A stretch of DNA of 64,000 nucleotides from NCBI GenBank assembly GCA_013698305.1, contig JACCVC010000199.1, forward strand, positions 1 through 64,000, in the 5' to 3' direction. Source of the DNA: Chloroflexia bacterium (GTDB lineage: Bacteria > Chloroflexota > Chloroflexia > Thermomicrobiales > UBA6265). Below, piece after piece: positions 32,385 to 39,960 of this stretch (within the stretch, counting starts at the first letter, position 1; each line of letters begins with the position of its first letter). A program made the position numbers and the translations under genes. Below the pieces are notes generated by a model. The model was given only the letters and a program-made list of their open reading frames with translations, had not been told where the DNA came from and searched no databases.

Positions 32385-33014
32385 GTGACCGAGGCTATGT
32401 GCGCGGAACAACAACTCGAACAGATTGCCGAGGAGGTCAAGGATTGCACGCTGTGCGAGCTGTTCCGGACGGCAACCCACGGCGTGCCGGGTGAGGGCAA
32501 CGCGGATGCGAAGATTTTGTTCATCGGCGAGGGACCCGGTTGGCACGAGGACCAGCAGGGTAAGCCGTTTGTGGGCGCCTCTGGTCAATTCCTGACCCAA
32601 TTGTTCGAGAGCGCGGGCCTGAAGCGGGACGACGTGTTCATCACCAACATCGTCAAGCATCGCCCGCCCAGCAACCGGGATCCCTTGCCGGATGAGATGG
32701 TCGCGTGTTCCAGCTATCTGGAACGACAGATCGACGCGATTGACCCGGAGGTGATCGTCACGCTGGGCAGGTTCTCGATGTCGAAGTACTTTCCCGGCGA
32801 TCGGATCTCGAAAATACACGGCAAGCCCAAGACCATCGGAAGTCGGCTGGTCGTGCCGATGTACCATCCGGCGGCGGCGCTCCACAACGGATCGCTCAGG
32901 GCGACGATCGAAGAGGACTTTGGGCGGCTGCCGATGTTCCTGGCGGAGCAGGAAGAGCGCCGGTCCAAACAGGCGGAGGACGACGATCCGCCTCTGCAGG
33001 CGACGTTGTTTTAG
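32385..33014 (+). CDS. Family 4 uracil-DNA glycosylase
   Basis: Removes uracil from DNA. In the 209-residue product motif 1 is GEGPGWHEDQQGKPFVG (residues 48-64), and motif 2 is HPAAAL near residue 165. The family 4 iron-sulfur site normally has four cysteines. Here C21, C24 and C108 are present, but the third ligand position (usually KCRPP) is H92 in VKHRPPSNRDP. GTG 32385 has GGAGG five bases upstream, so the longer frame from 32334 is rejected. The C-terminal tail is charged. It lies 193 bases after the deacetylase and stands alone. Confidence 0.92.
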   Translation: MTEAMCAEQQLEQIAEEVKDCTLCELFRTATHGVPGEGNADAKILFIGEGPGWHEDQQGKPFVGASGQFLTQLFESAGLKRDDVFITNIVKHRPPSNRDPLPDEMVACSSYLERQIDAIDPEVIVTLGRFSMSKYFPGDRISKIHGKPKTIGSRLVVPMYHPAAALHNGSLRATIEEDFGRLPMFLAEQEERRSKQAEDDDPPLQATLF

Positions 33015-33029
33015 GTCCATGCATTGGCA

Positions 33030-33102
33030 CGTAGTGGCCGATCCTGTATCGGCCCGGTCTGGAGATCCACAACTTTTGGCAGACACAGGGTCTGCCGCTT
33101 CG
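33030..33102 (+). repeat. Composite hairpin repeat (R5 + R2), forward copy
   Basis: It begins CGTAGT, then GGCCGAT/ATCGGCC (33036-33042 with 33048-33054), a 23-base spacer, and GGCAGAC/GTCTGCC (33078-33084 with 33090-33096) followed by GCTTCG. The same two hairpins in the same order occur inverted at 62569-62650. It lies between the uracil glycosylase gene and the RNase J gene; nothing else is recognised in that 187-base gap. Confidence 0.85.
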
Positions 33103-33201
33103 TGTTCGTGGTGTTGGAACGGCATGCAATCTTCCTGCAATTCGCTCTAATAGCAGAAGACCCGAGCCGGTCGTCAATGCGTGATCCAAGGAATTGTGCC
33201 C

Positions 33202-34881
33202 GTGCAGTTAGCTAATAGTGTTCAGCTGACCTTTCTCGGCGGCATGGCCGAGGTGGGCAAGAACATTTTCGTACTTGAGACCGAGGATGATCTTGTCGTG
33301 ATCGACTTCGGCCTCGGCTTTCCGGACGAGTCGCAACCAGGCGTGGACGTCGTGTTGCCGGATGTCGCCTACCTAAAAGAGCGCCGGGACAAGATCCGGG
33401 GCATCTTCATCACGCATGGTCACGAGGATCATATCGGTGCGCTGCCCTATCTCTGGTCTGAGGTGCGGGCGCCGATTTTCGCGACGCGGCTGACGGCAGG
33501 CCTTATCACCGGCAAGATGCGCGAGGTCAAGCTCGACCGGGATATCGATCTCCGGGTGTTCGACCCGGACGATCATCCCGTGCTGGCGGCAGGCGCGATG
33601 ACGATCGAGCCGTTCCGGGTGACGCATAGTATTCCGGATGCGGTTGGATTCGGGATCACCACTCCGGCCGGGTTGATCGTGCACACGAGCGACTTCAAGT
33701 TCGATCCGACGCCGGTGGACAACAAGCCGACAGACTACGCCACGCTGGAGGCGTTCGCTGAACGTGGCGTCAAGCTGCTCATATCTGACTGCGTCCATGT
33801 CGAAACGGTGGGCGAGACGCTGTCCGAGCGGGTGGTGGGCGAGACCTACGAGCAGGTGTTTGCGCAGGCGCCGGGTCGGATCATCGTCGCCACGTTCGCC
33901 TCGCTGATCGCGCGAATACAGCAGGTGATCGACGTGGCGGGTTCTCAAGGCCGCAAGGTGGCGACCCTTGGCCGGAGCCTGCAGAACAACGTGCGGATCG
34001 CGCAGGAGCTTGGGTACCTCACGGACCCCAACTCGGTGCTGGTCGACGCCAGGGATGCGCACAAGCTTGCCGAAGACAAGATCGTGTTTATCGTCACGGG
34101 TAGCCAGGGCGAACCGATGGCGGTGTTGAGCCGGATCGCGAATAGAGATCACCACGAGATCCAGATCCATGACCGCGACACCGTGATCGTTTCCGCCTCG
34201 CCGATTCCCGGAAACGAGACATCGGTGTATCGGATCATCGACCAGCTTTTCCATCAGGGCGCGGAGGTGATCTACTCGGCGATCGCGCGAGTGCATGTTT
34301 CCGGCCATGCCAGCGGCGACGAGCTGCGGCGCATGATCGGGCTGGTCAAGCCAGAGCATGTGTTGCCGACCCACGGTGAGTACCGGCACCTGGCGCTCTA
34401 CGCCGACCTGGCGAGAGAGCTTGGATACGACGACGACCACATCCACAAGGTGGGCCCGGGGGATGTGGTAACGATCTTCTCAGAGCGTGTCAGTGTGACC
34501 GACCGCATTCCGACTGGCAGGATTTTCGTCGAGGGCCGGTCAATGAACACGGTCGACGAGGAGATGCTGAGCCACCGTAGTAACATCTCGCAGGAAGGGC
34601 TTATCACAGTCGCGGTGGCGATCGACCTTGAAGCGGGTCAGGTGGTCGGCGATCCCCAGATCGCCTCCGTCGGGGTCTCGATCCATTTGGAGAAACCACC
34701 GCTGGATGAGATGAAGATCGCCTTGCGGGAATCGTTGGAAAAGATGTTGGAGCAAGGCACCGTGTCGCTCGAACGGATTGAGAACCGCATCCGGAGCGTG
34801 ACTGCCTCCTACGTCTACCGCGGTCACCGACGACGCCCAAGGATTCAACCAATAGTCCTCCTGGTGTCGCCTGTGACTTGA
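33202..34881 (+). CDS. rnj: Ribonuclease J
   Basis: Metallo-beta-lactamase/beta-CASP RNase with endo- and 5'-3' exonuclease activity, central to mRNA decay in many bacteria. In the 559-residue product H72-G-H74-E-D76-H77 is the metal signature. Further conserved blocks are VTHSIPDAVGF, the beta-CASP SASPIPGNE, VSGHASGDELRRM, and HGEYRHL. The start is placed at GTG 33202, nine bases after AAGGA; in-frame GTGs at 33181 and 33196 are less well placed. The last 20 residues are basic then hydrophobic (RRRPRIQPIVLLVSPVT), unlike the usual tail. Confidence 0.96.
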   Translation: MQLANSVQLTFLGGMAEVGKNIFVLETEDDLVVIDFGLGFPDESQPGVDVVLPDVAYLKERRDKIRGIFITHGHEDHIGALPYLWSEVRAPIFATRLTAGLITGKMREVKLDRDIDLRVFDPDDHPVLAAGAMTIEPFRVTHSIPDAVGFGITTPAGLIVHTSDFKFDPTPVDNKPTDYATLEAFAERGVKLLISDCVHVETVGETLSERVVGETYEQVFAQAPGRIIVATFASLIARIQQVIDVAGSQGRKVATLGRSLQNNVRIAQELGYLTDPNSVLVDARDAHKLAEDKIVFIVTGSQGEPMAVLSRIANRDHHEIQIHDRDTVIVSASPIPGNETSVYRIIDQLFHQGAEVIYSAIARVHVSGHASGDELRRMIGLVKPEHVLPTHGEYRHLALYADLARELGYDDDHIHKVGPGDVVTIFSERVSVTDRIPTGRIFVEGRSMNTVDEEMLSHRSNISQEGLITVAVAIDLEAGQVVGDPQIASVGVSIHLEKPPLDEMKIALRESLEKMLEQGTVSLERIENRIRSVTASYVYRGHRRRPRIQPIVLLVSPVT

Positions 34882-34918
34882 GTCAACAACGCCCCTTTCG
34901 TTTCCCAGGAATGCTGTG

Positions 34919-34924
34919 TATACT
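34919..34924 (+). promoter_or_regulatory. Candidate -10 box (TATACT) upstream of ftsK
   Basis: TATACT is one mismatch from the consensus. The hexamer 17 bases upstream (TTTCGT) is a poor -35, so the promoter is only a candidate. It would give a leader of about 170 bases before ftsK that includes a degenerate repeat at 34964-34990. Confidence 0.3.
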
Positions 34925-34963
34925 AGTGTCCGTACACTCCTTTCCGAACGGGGAGCCGTTGCC

Positions 34964-34990
34964 GGGCCGACACAAGATCTGCCTCCAAGG
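34964..34990 (+). repeat. Degenerate hybrid repeat upstream of ftsK
   Basis: The left half GGGCCGACACAAG matches the R1 hairpin, but the right half ATCTGCCTCCAAGG resembles the R2 arm, so no stem forms. It looks like a decayed or recombined copy in the 220-base RNase J-ftsK gap. Confidence 0.45.
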
Positions 34991-35101
34991 ATGGTCATTC
35001 TCTTTCCGAAAGTCGAACACTCCGATTCTGTGACAAGCGGACACCCTGGTGTCGTCGTCGTGCATTGTTGACCCCAACATTGCGGCCATTGAGGGATACG
35101 A

Positions 35102-37330
35102 ATGGCAGCAACCCGAACACGAGCTGGCTCGACAGCAGGACAATCCCAATCTCGTAGACGCTCCCGAAAGAAGGCATGGCGCAAGAGCCACGAACCGTGG
35201 GTGGTGCGAATGGCTCGGAACGCTCGTGACTTCGTGCAGGGTCTGGTGCCGACCGTCGAGATTTCGGACAGATTGCGCCGAGAGATTCTTGGCGTTGGGC
35301 TGGTGATGCTAGCGCTGCTTAGCTCGTGGGCGTTAGGCCGTGGCGAGGGTGACGGCGCGCTGATCTCATGGTGGTCGCGAACGCTCGCCACGCTGTTCGG
35401 GCGGGGCGCCCCGTTGGCGCCGGTGCTGCTCGCGCTGACCGCGATCAGGGCGTTCGCGAACCATGGTCAACCGGTGTTGCTGTTCCGGCACTATATCGGC
35501 GGGTTGATGTTCGTCTCGTCGATTCTCGGGCTGATGTCATTCGATGGCGACGAGGTCGGAGGGATCGTCGGCGCGTTCATCGGCAACCTGGCGGAGGGGG
35601 GCCTGGGATTCGTCGCGTCAGGGCTGGTGCTGCTGGCGGTTGGCATCGTTTCCGTTTTCCTGCTTGCTGATACCGACATCCAGACACTGGAGCGGGACAT
35701 TCGCCGGTTGCTGCCCAGGCGGCGCAAGGCGGATGTGGCTCGAGTGGTGTCCAACACTCCGCCTGCCGCGAGACCGTCGCGCAAGAAGGCCGCTCCTCCG
35801 GTCGTCAAGGCGGAGCCGATCGAACGGATCATCAACATCCCAAAGCGTGATACGCCGTCGTCGGAGGCGTCTGCCCGGGAAGTCCCGAAACTGGCGACTG
35901 ACGCGACCACGACAGACAAGCCGATGCAGCTGCCGGATATCCGGTTGCTGTCGTACTACGATGCGATTGTTCCGGAAAAGACGGAGCTCGAGGAAAAGGC
36001 TCGGCTAATCGAGGAGACCCTGCTGAGCTTCAAGGTCGCCGCACGGGTGCGGGAGATCAATCCTGGCCCGGCAGTGACCCAGTTCGCGCTGGAGCCAGGC
36101 AACGGCGTCAAGGTGCGTCGTATCAGCGAGCTGCAGAACGACCTGGCCCTGTCGCTCAGGGCGCAGTCCGTGCGCGTGGAAGCGCCGATCCCCGGCCAGG
36201 CTCGCGTGGGCGTGGAAATCCCCAACAAGCAGATCGCGACGGTCGGGTTGCGGGAAGTGCTGGAGTCCAAATCGTTCACTGCCGGGAAGGCGAAACTTCC
36301 GTTGCCACTGGGACGCGATGTCAACGGGCGCGCTATCGTCGGTGATCTCGCGAAGATGCCGCACCTGCTGATCGCGGGGGCGACCGGCGCTGGCAAGAGC
36401 GTCTGCCTCAATGGAATCATCTCGACATTCCTGATGCATAAACGACCGGACGAACTCAAGCTGTTAATGATCGACCCCAAGATGGTGGAGTTGACCGGTT
36501 TCAACGGCGTTCCCCATTTGCTCTGTCCGGTCGTGACCGAGATGGAAAAGGTGGTCGGCGCGCTGCGGATGGTGCTGAAGGAGATGAATCGGCGCTACGA
36601 GCTGTTCAAGTCGCTTGGCGTTCGGAATGTCGATGGCTATCGCAAGCTGGTGAGTGATGACCCGGGGGCGGAGAAGATCCCGTATCTGGTTGTGATCATC
36701 GATGAGCTTGCCGACCTGATGATGACCACATCGGACGAAGTCGAGAAGCTGCTGGCGCGGCTCACGCAAATGGCGCGGGCGACGGGTATTCACCTGATCA
36801 TCGCCACGCAGCGACCGTCGGTGAACGTGCTCACCGGGTTGATCAAGGCGAATGTGCCCGCCAGGATCGCCTTTGCGGTTTCATCGATGATCGATAGCCG
36901 GGTGGTTCTCGATCAGCCGGGAGCGGAGAAGCTGTTAGGACAGGGTGACATGCTGTACTTGCCGGGAGACGCGGCCAAGCCGGTGCGTATCCAGGGGGTG
37001 TTCATCGAGGAAGAAGTTGCGGCGATCGTCAAGCACTGGCACACGGTGGCGCCGATACCGCAGTACGAGGAAGAGTGGCTCGAGTTGCCGACCACTGGCG
37101 AGGTCCAGGTGGAAGCTGGATTTGACGATGAAGACGATCCATTGATGGAGCAGGCGATGGACGTGGTGAAGCGTCAGCGGAGCGCGTCCGCGTCGATGCT
37201 TCAGCGGCGGCTGCGAATCGGCTACAACCGGGCCGCGCGCATCATCGAACAGATGGAAGCGGATGGCGTGATTGGCCCGGCGGATGGCGCCAAGGGCCGA
37301 CCGGTGCTGGTGGGCTATGAAGAAGAGTGA
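35102..37330 (+). CDS. ftsK: DNA translocase FtsK/SpoIIIE
   Basis: Septum-located ATPase that pumps chromosomal DNA during division. The 742-residue product has a basic N-terminus (SRRRSRKKAWRK), about four membrane helices between residues 60 and 200, and a variable linker to about 280. The RecA-like motor follows, with Walker A GATGAGKS near residue 425 and Walker B VVIIDELADLMM. The C-terminal gamma winged helix (SMLQRRLRIGYNRAARIIEQ) is the part that reads KOPS-like sequences. The short linker is the SpoIIIE-like form. ATG 35102 follows TTGAGGG. Ends at a hairpin shared with the convergent zinc-ribbon gene. Confidence 0.97.
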   Translation: MAATRTRAGSTAGQSQSRRRSRKKAWRKSHEPWVVRMARNARDFVQGLVPTVEISDRLRREILGVGLVMLALLSSWALGRGEGDGALISWWSRTLATLFGRGAPLAPVLLALTAIRAFANHGQPVLLFRHYIGGLMFVSSILGLMSFDGDEVGGIVGAFIGNLAEGGLGFVASGLVLLAVGIVSVFLLADTDIQTLERDIRRLLPRRRKADVARVVSNTPPAARPSRKKAAPPVVKAEPIERIINIPKRDTPSSEASAREVPKLATDATTTDKPMQLPDIRLLSYYDAIVPEKTELEEKARLIEETLLSFKVAARVREINPGPAVTQFALEPGNGVKVRRISELQNDLALSLRAQSVRVEAPIPGQARVGVEIPNKQIATVGLREVLESKSFTAGKAKLPLPLGRDVNGRAIVGDLAKMPHLLIAGATGAGKSVCLNGIISTFLMHKRPDELKLLMIDPKMVELTGFNGVPHLLCPVVTEMEKVVGALRMVLKEMNRRYELFKSLGVRNVDGYRKLVSDDPGAEKIPYLVVIIDELADLMMTTSDEVEKLLARLTQMARATGIHLIIATQRPSVNVLTGLIKANVPARIAFAVSSMIDSRVVLDQPGAEKLLGQGDMLYLPGDAAKPVRIQGVFIEEEVAAIVKHWHTVAPIPQYEEEWLELPTTGEVQVEAGFDDEDDPLMEQAMDVVKRQRSASASMLQRRLRIGYNRAARIIEQMEADGVIGPADGAKGRPVLVGYEEE

Positions 37331-37349
37331 CGCAGGTGTGGCGCAAAAA

Positions 37350-37386
37350 CGAAAGAGCCGATGCGTGTCGCGCATCGGCTCTTTCG
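37350..37386. terminator. Bidirectional terminator between ftsK and the zinc-ribbon gene
   Basis: A perfect 16-base-pair stem: CGAAAGAGCCGATGCG (37350-37365) with CGCATCGGCTCTTTCG (37371-37386), loop TGTCG. On the minus strand the stem is followed by TTTTTGCGCC, a proper terminator for the convergent zinc-ribbon gene. On the plus strand it lies 19 bases after ftsK with only the T bases within its arm. Confidence 0.88.
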
Positions 37387-37405
37387 TGCAATCTAATGCC
37401 TTTAA

Positions 37406-37723
37406 TTAGATCGGCGTGCTTGACAAATGGCCACCGGAGCGAATCCGGTTCTTGATCTTGTCGTAGCACATCGAGCAGTAGACCGGGTTGCCGTTCCGCG
37501 GGACGAACGGTACCGTCGTCGTCTGGCGGCACTCCGCGCATATCACTTCAGTCATGGCGCGGTCTGGCAGGCCAAGCCTGGCCTTCCGCTGAGCCCGGCA
37601 TTTCGGGCAGCGGGCGGGGATGTTGATCAGGTCTCGTTCCCTGTAAAATAGTTGTTCACCTGCCGTCCAGGTGAACGGATCGTTGCACTCTCTGCAGGTT
37701 AGTGTCTTGTCCTCAAGTTGCAC
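37406..37723 (-). CDS. Double zinc-ribbon protein (zf-trcl and CxxC-x17-CxxC type)
   Basis: A 105-residue soluble protein with two zinc ribbons. The first (residues 6-45) has LTCRECNDPFTWTAGEQLFY followed by CPKC, the pattern of the probable zinc-binding domain zf-trcl. The second (about 59-95) is ICAECRQTTTVPFVPRNGNP followed by YCSMCY, the CxxC-x17-CxxC repeat family. Similar small proteins are widespread in Chloroflexota and have no established role; nucleic-acid binding is a guess. The GTG start at 37723 has AGGAGGAGA just upstream. Convergent with ftsK. Confidence 0.85.
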   Translation of the reverse strand: MQLEDKTLTCRECNDPFTWTAGEQLFYRERDLINIPARCPKCRAQRKARLGLPDRAMTEVICAECRQTTTVPFVPRNGNPVYCSMCYDKIKNRIRSGGHLSSTPI

Positions 37724-38022
37724 GACTCTCCTCCTGTTGATGAAGAACCCGCGCGATCATTGGACAGTTCGAGGAGACCTGGCGTGGCGGTTCTGGCAGT
37801 TTCCTCATCGCTGACGCAAACTGGATCGCATTTTTCACTTTATCAGGAAATGTGCCGGAACGCAATATCCTGGCAGGTCCGGATTCGGTCACGTGCCTAG
37901 GCCGTCAAGTTGATCGGCAATGTGTCAAGACATTGTCCTACATGCGTACCATCTTTGAACGATGCACTTATCAAACATCCCATGCGACTGATCCGTGCGT
38001 GAAATGAGAATCAGGAGGCGCC
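37724..38022. other. Divergent 299-base gap, zinc-ribbon gene and recR
   Basis: No gene or RNA is recognised. It must hold promoters for both flanking genes. A perfect inverted repeat CAATGT-GTCAAG-ACATTG (37918-37935) lies about 90 bases before recR and could be an operator. TTGCGT and TAAAGT, 17 bases apart on the minus strand (about 37837-37865), are a weak promoter candidate for the zinc-ribbon gene. The recR ribosome-binding site is AGGAGG at 38013-38018. Confidence 0.4.
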
Positions 38023-38634
38023 ATGCCATCACGATCGAGCGCGGTGACCGCGCAACCCGTTAGCCGGCTCATCGACGAGCTGTCCAAACTGCCCGGAGTC
38101 GGACCAAAAACGGCGTCGCGGCTTGCCTACCATATCCTCAAGACGCCGCGTGATGATGCGCTGGGACTCGCCGAGGCGATCCTTGAGGTCAAGGAACGTA
38201 TCACCCTGTGCTCAAACTGTTTCAACACCACGGACGTCAACCCATGTGCGATTTGTACAAATGAAAGCCGGGAAAAGCGGATCTGTGTGGTGGAGCAGCC
38301 GCTGGATGTGGTCGCCCTCGAGCGGACCCATGAATTTCGCGGCACGTACCATGTGTTGCATGGCTCGGTGTCGCCGATGGACGGGATCGGGCCGGACCAG
38401 CTTCGAATCCAGGAGTTGGTCGAGCGGGTTGGCAAGGAGTCGCCCGAGGAGGTGATCGTCTTCACGAACCTCGACCTGTCCGGCGAGGCGACCGCGACCT
38501 ACCTGCATCGGATTCTGACGCCGTTAGGCGTACGCGTAACCAGACCCGCCAGCGGGCTGCCGGTGGGCGGAGACCTGGAATATGCCGACGACCGGACGCT
38601 GGGGCGGGCGATGACCGGTCGAAGGGAACTCTGA
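38023..38634 (+). CDS. recR: Recombination mediator RecR
   Basis: Helps RecA load on gapped DNA (RecFOR pathway). The 203-residue product has a helix-hairpin-helix (LPGVGPKTASRLAYH), zinc finger C63-X2-C66-X8-C75-X2-C78 and a Toprim domain with CVVEQPLDVVALE. The usual TNPTVEGEATA Toprim stretch reads TNLDLSGEATA here, keeping the acidic GE. ATG 38023 follows AGGAGG. The common partners dnaX and ybaB are not adjacent, so it stands as a single gene. Confidence 0.96.
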   Translation: MPSRSSAVTAQPVSRLIDELSKLPGVGPKTASRLAYHILKTPRDDALGLAEAILEVKERITLCSNCFNTTDVNPCAICTNESREKRICVVEQPLDVVALERTHEFRGTYHVLHGSVSPMDGIGPDQLRIQELVERVGKESPEEVIVFTNLDLSGEATATYLHRILTPLGVRVTRPASGLPVGGDLEYADDRTLGRAMTGRREL

Positions 38635-38649
38635 TCGTCAACATAGCCA

Positions 38650-38678
38650 TTGAGTGTTGTGACCGGACACGTTACTAT
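38650..38678 (+). promoter_or_regulatory. Promoter directly upstream of the GNAT-like gene (possible leaderless transcript)
   Basis: TTGAGT (38650-38655) and TACTAT (38673-38678) are exactly 17 bases apart. Transcription starting 7-8 bases after the -10 box would begin at 38685-38686, the ATG of the next gene, implying a leaderless mRNA. No ribosome-binding site precedes that ATG. Confidence 0.5.
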
Positions 38679-38685
38679 TGAAGCG

Positions 38686-39900
38686 ATGGACGGCATGCAG
38701 AGATCGCTTGGCGATCGCACACGCTTAGTTGAATCGTCCTCACCACTGAGGGCACATCTTCATCTCCTGTCCAGGCGCCAGCGACAGGAGCAGGGTGAAG
38801 AATGTGTCAGCGATCCTCCTCCTCGCAGACCATTTCCGAGTCAGTACCACACAGGATCGCCGTCGTTCGGCGACATCCTCGCCATGTGCCGACTGGCCCG
38901 TCACCGGTACGACCTTTCCTCCCCGGAGCGCGGCGGCATTTGGATCATCCAGGGCGCCTTCCGGCATCGCACCGGGTTTTTGCCTGGCGCGGTTCGGATC
39001 CGGGTAGCGAGAGCGCGAGGTGTCCTCGAAGCCGCGGCGCTGTTCCGGGTTACCGACGTGGACGAGCGATGGCAGCTCGAACTTGTGGCGGTTCGCGACG
39101 AGGCGGATGACAGCGCGATCGACGCGGCGCTTCGGTGCGCCGTGAGGGATGCGGGGGCGGCGGGCGCCAGGCGGCTCTTCGCGCGCATGCCGGCTGGCGA
39201 GCAGCACGAGCGGGCATTGCGGCGGTCCGGATTTGTCCCGTACATGGACGAACACGTGATGCGATTCAGTGAGAAGCATTGCGGCGTCCCCGATGACTCC
39301 GTCGGCGTGAGGAGAGTTCATCCAGCGGACGAGTGGGGAGTTCATCAGCTGTATCTCGAGGTCGTGCCACGTCAGGTTCAATATGCGGAGGCAATGACAA
39401 GCCGGGCCTGGGATGATCTCCAGCCCCTGAGGCGCGGAATGAGACGCGCCAGCGGATGGGTGGTGGAGGAGCATGGCCGGATCCGGGGGTTTGCTCGGGT
39501 CTCCACCCGAGAGTCGGGTCAGGTTGCTCGGCTGGACGTCCTTGCGCCGCCGGAGTTGCGCTCTATGGTTCGACATCTCGTCGTCACAGCGGTCCGAGAA
39601 GCTGGGACGTTGGACGGCGTGCGATGCCTGGCGGTGATTCCCGGATACGCTCAAGAGTTGATTCCGATACTGGAGGAGGTGGGCTTTACCGATGAAGGCT
39701 TGCAAACCGCGTTTGTCTGCTACACCACCGTGCCATCTCGAACACACGTGGTTGCGGTCGACCTCTGGAGACATGCGGAAGCGCCAATGGAACCGGCGTC
39801 GGTTCCTGGTCTAGGCGCGGCGAATGCACGCGGTGCGACCCGCGGTGACTGGTTCCACGGCAGCGGCCCCAACCCCGTCACGGGAGCCGTTGATGAATAG
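38686..39900 (+). CDS. Tandem GNAT-like protein, function unknown
   Basis: A 404-residue protein whose two halves each resemble a degenerate Gcn5-type acetyltransferase: about 60-200 (ALFRVTDVDERWQLELVAVR) and about 205-360 (GWVVEEHGRIRGFARVSTRE, LDVLAPPELRSMVRHLVVTA). The acetyl-CoA loop R/Q-X-X-G-X-G/A is not clear in either half, so activity is doubtful. The Arg/Ser-rich first 60 residues look disordered. The start at ATG 38686 is chosen because a promoter ends seven bases before it. It precedes the Ycf45-like ATPase by about 60 bases. Confidence 0.6.
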   Translation: MDGMQRSLGDRTRLVESSSPLRAHLHLLSRRQRQEQGEECVSDPPPRRPFPSQYHTGSPSFGDILAMCRLARHRYDLSSPERGGIWIIQGAFRHRTGFLPGAVRIRVARARGVLEAAALFRVTDVDERWQLELVAVRDEADDSAIDAALRCAVRDAGAAGARRLFARMPAGEQHERALRRSGFVPYMDEHVMRFSEKHCGVPDDSVGVRRVHPADEWGVHQLYLEVVPRQVQYAEAMTSRAWDDLQPLRRGMRRASGWVVEEHGRIRGFARVSTRESGQVARLDVLAPPELRSMVRHLVVTAVREAGTLDGVRCLAVIPGYAQELIPILEEVGFTDEGLQTAFVCYTTVPSRTHVVAVDLWRHAEAPMEPASVPGLGAANARGATRGDWFHGSGPNPVTGAVDE

Positions 39901-39960
39901 CACGAGTTGACGTCCTGGCCGTCCACGCTGCGATGCGTGGTCACGAAAGGCGAACAAGGA

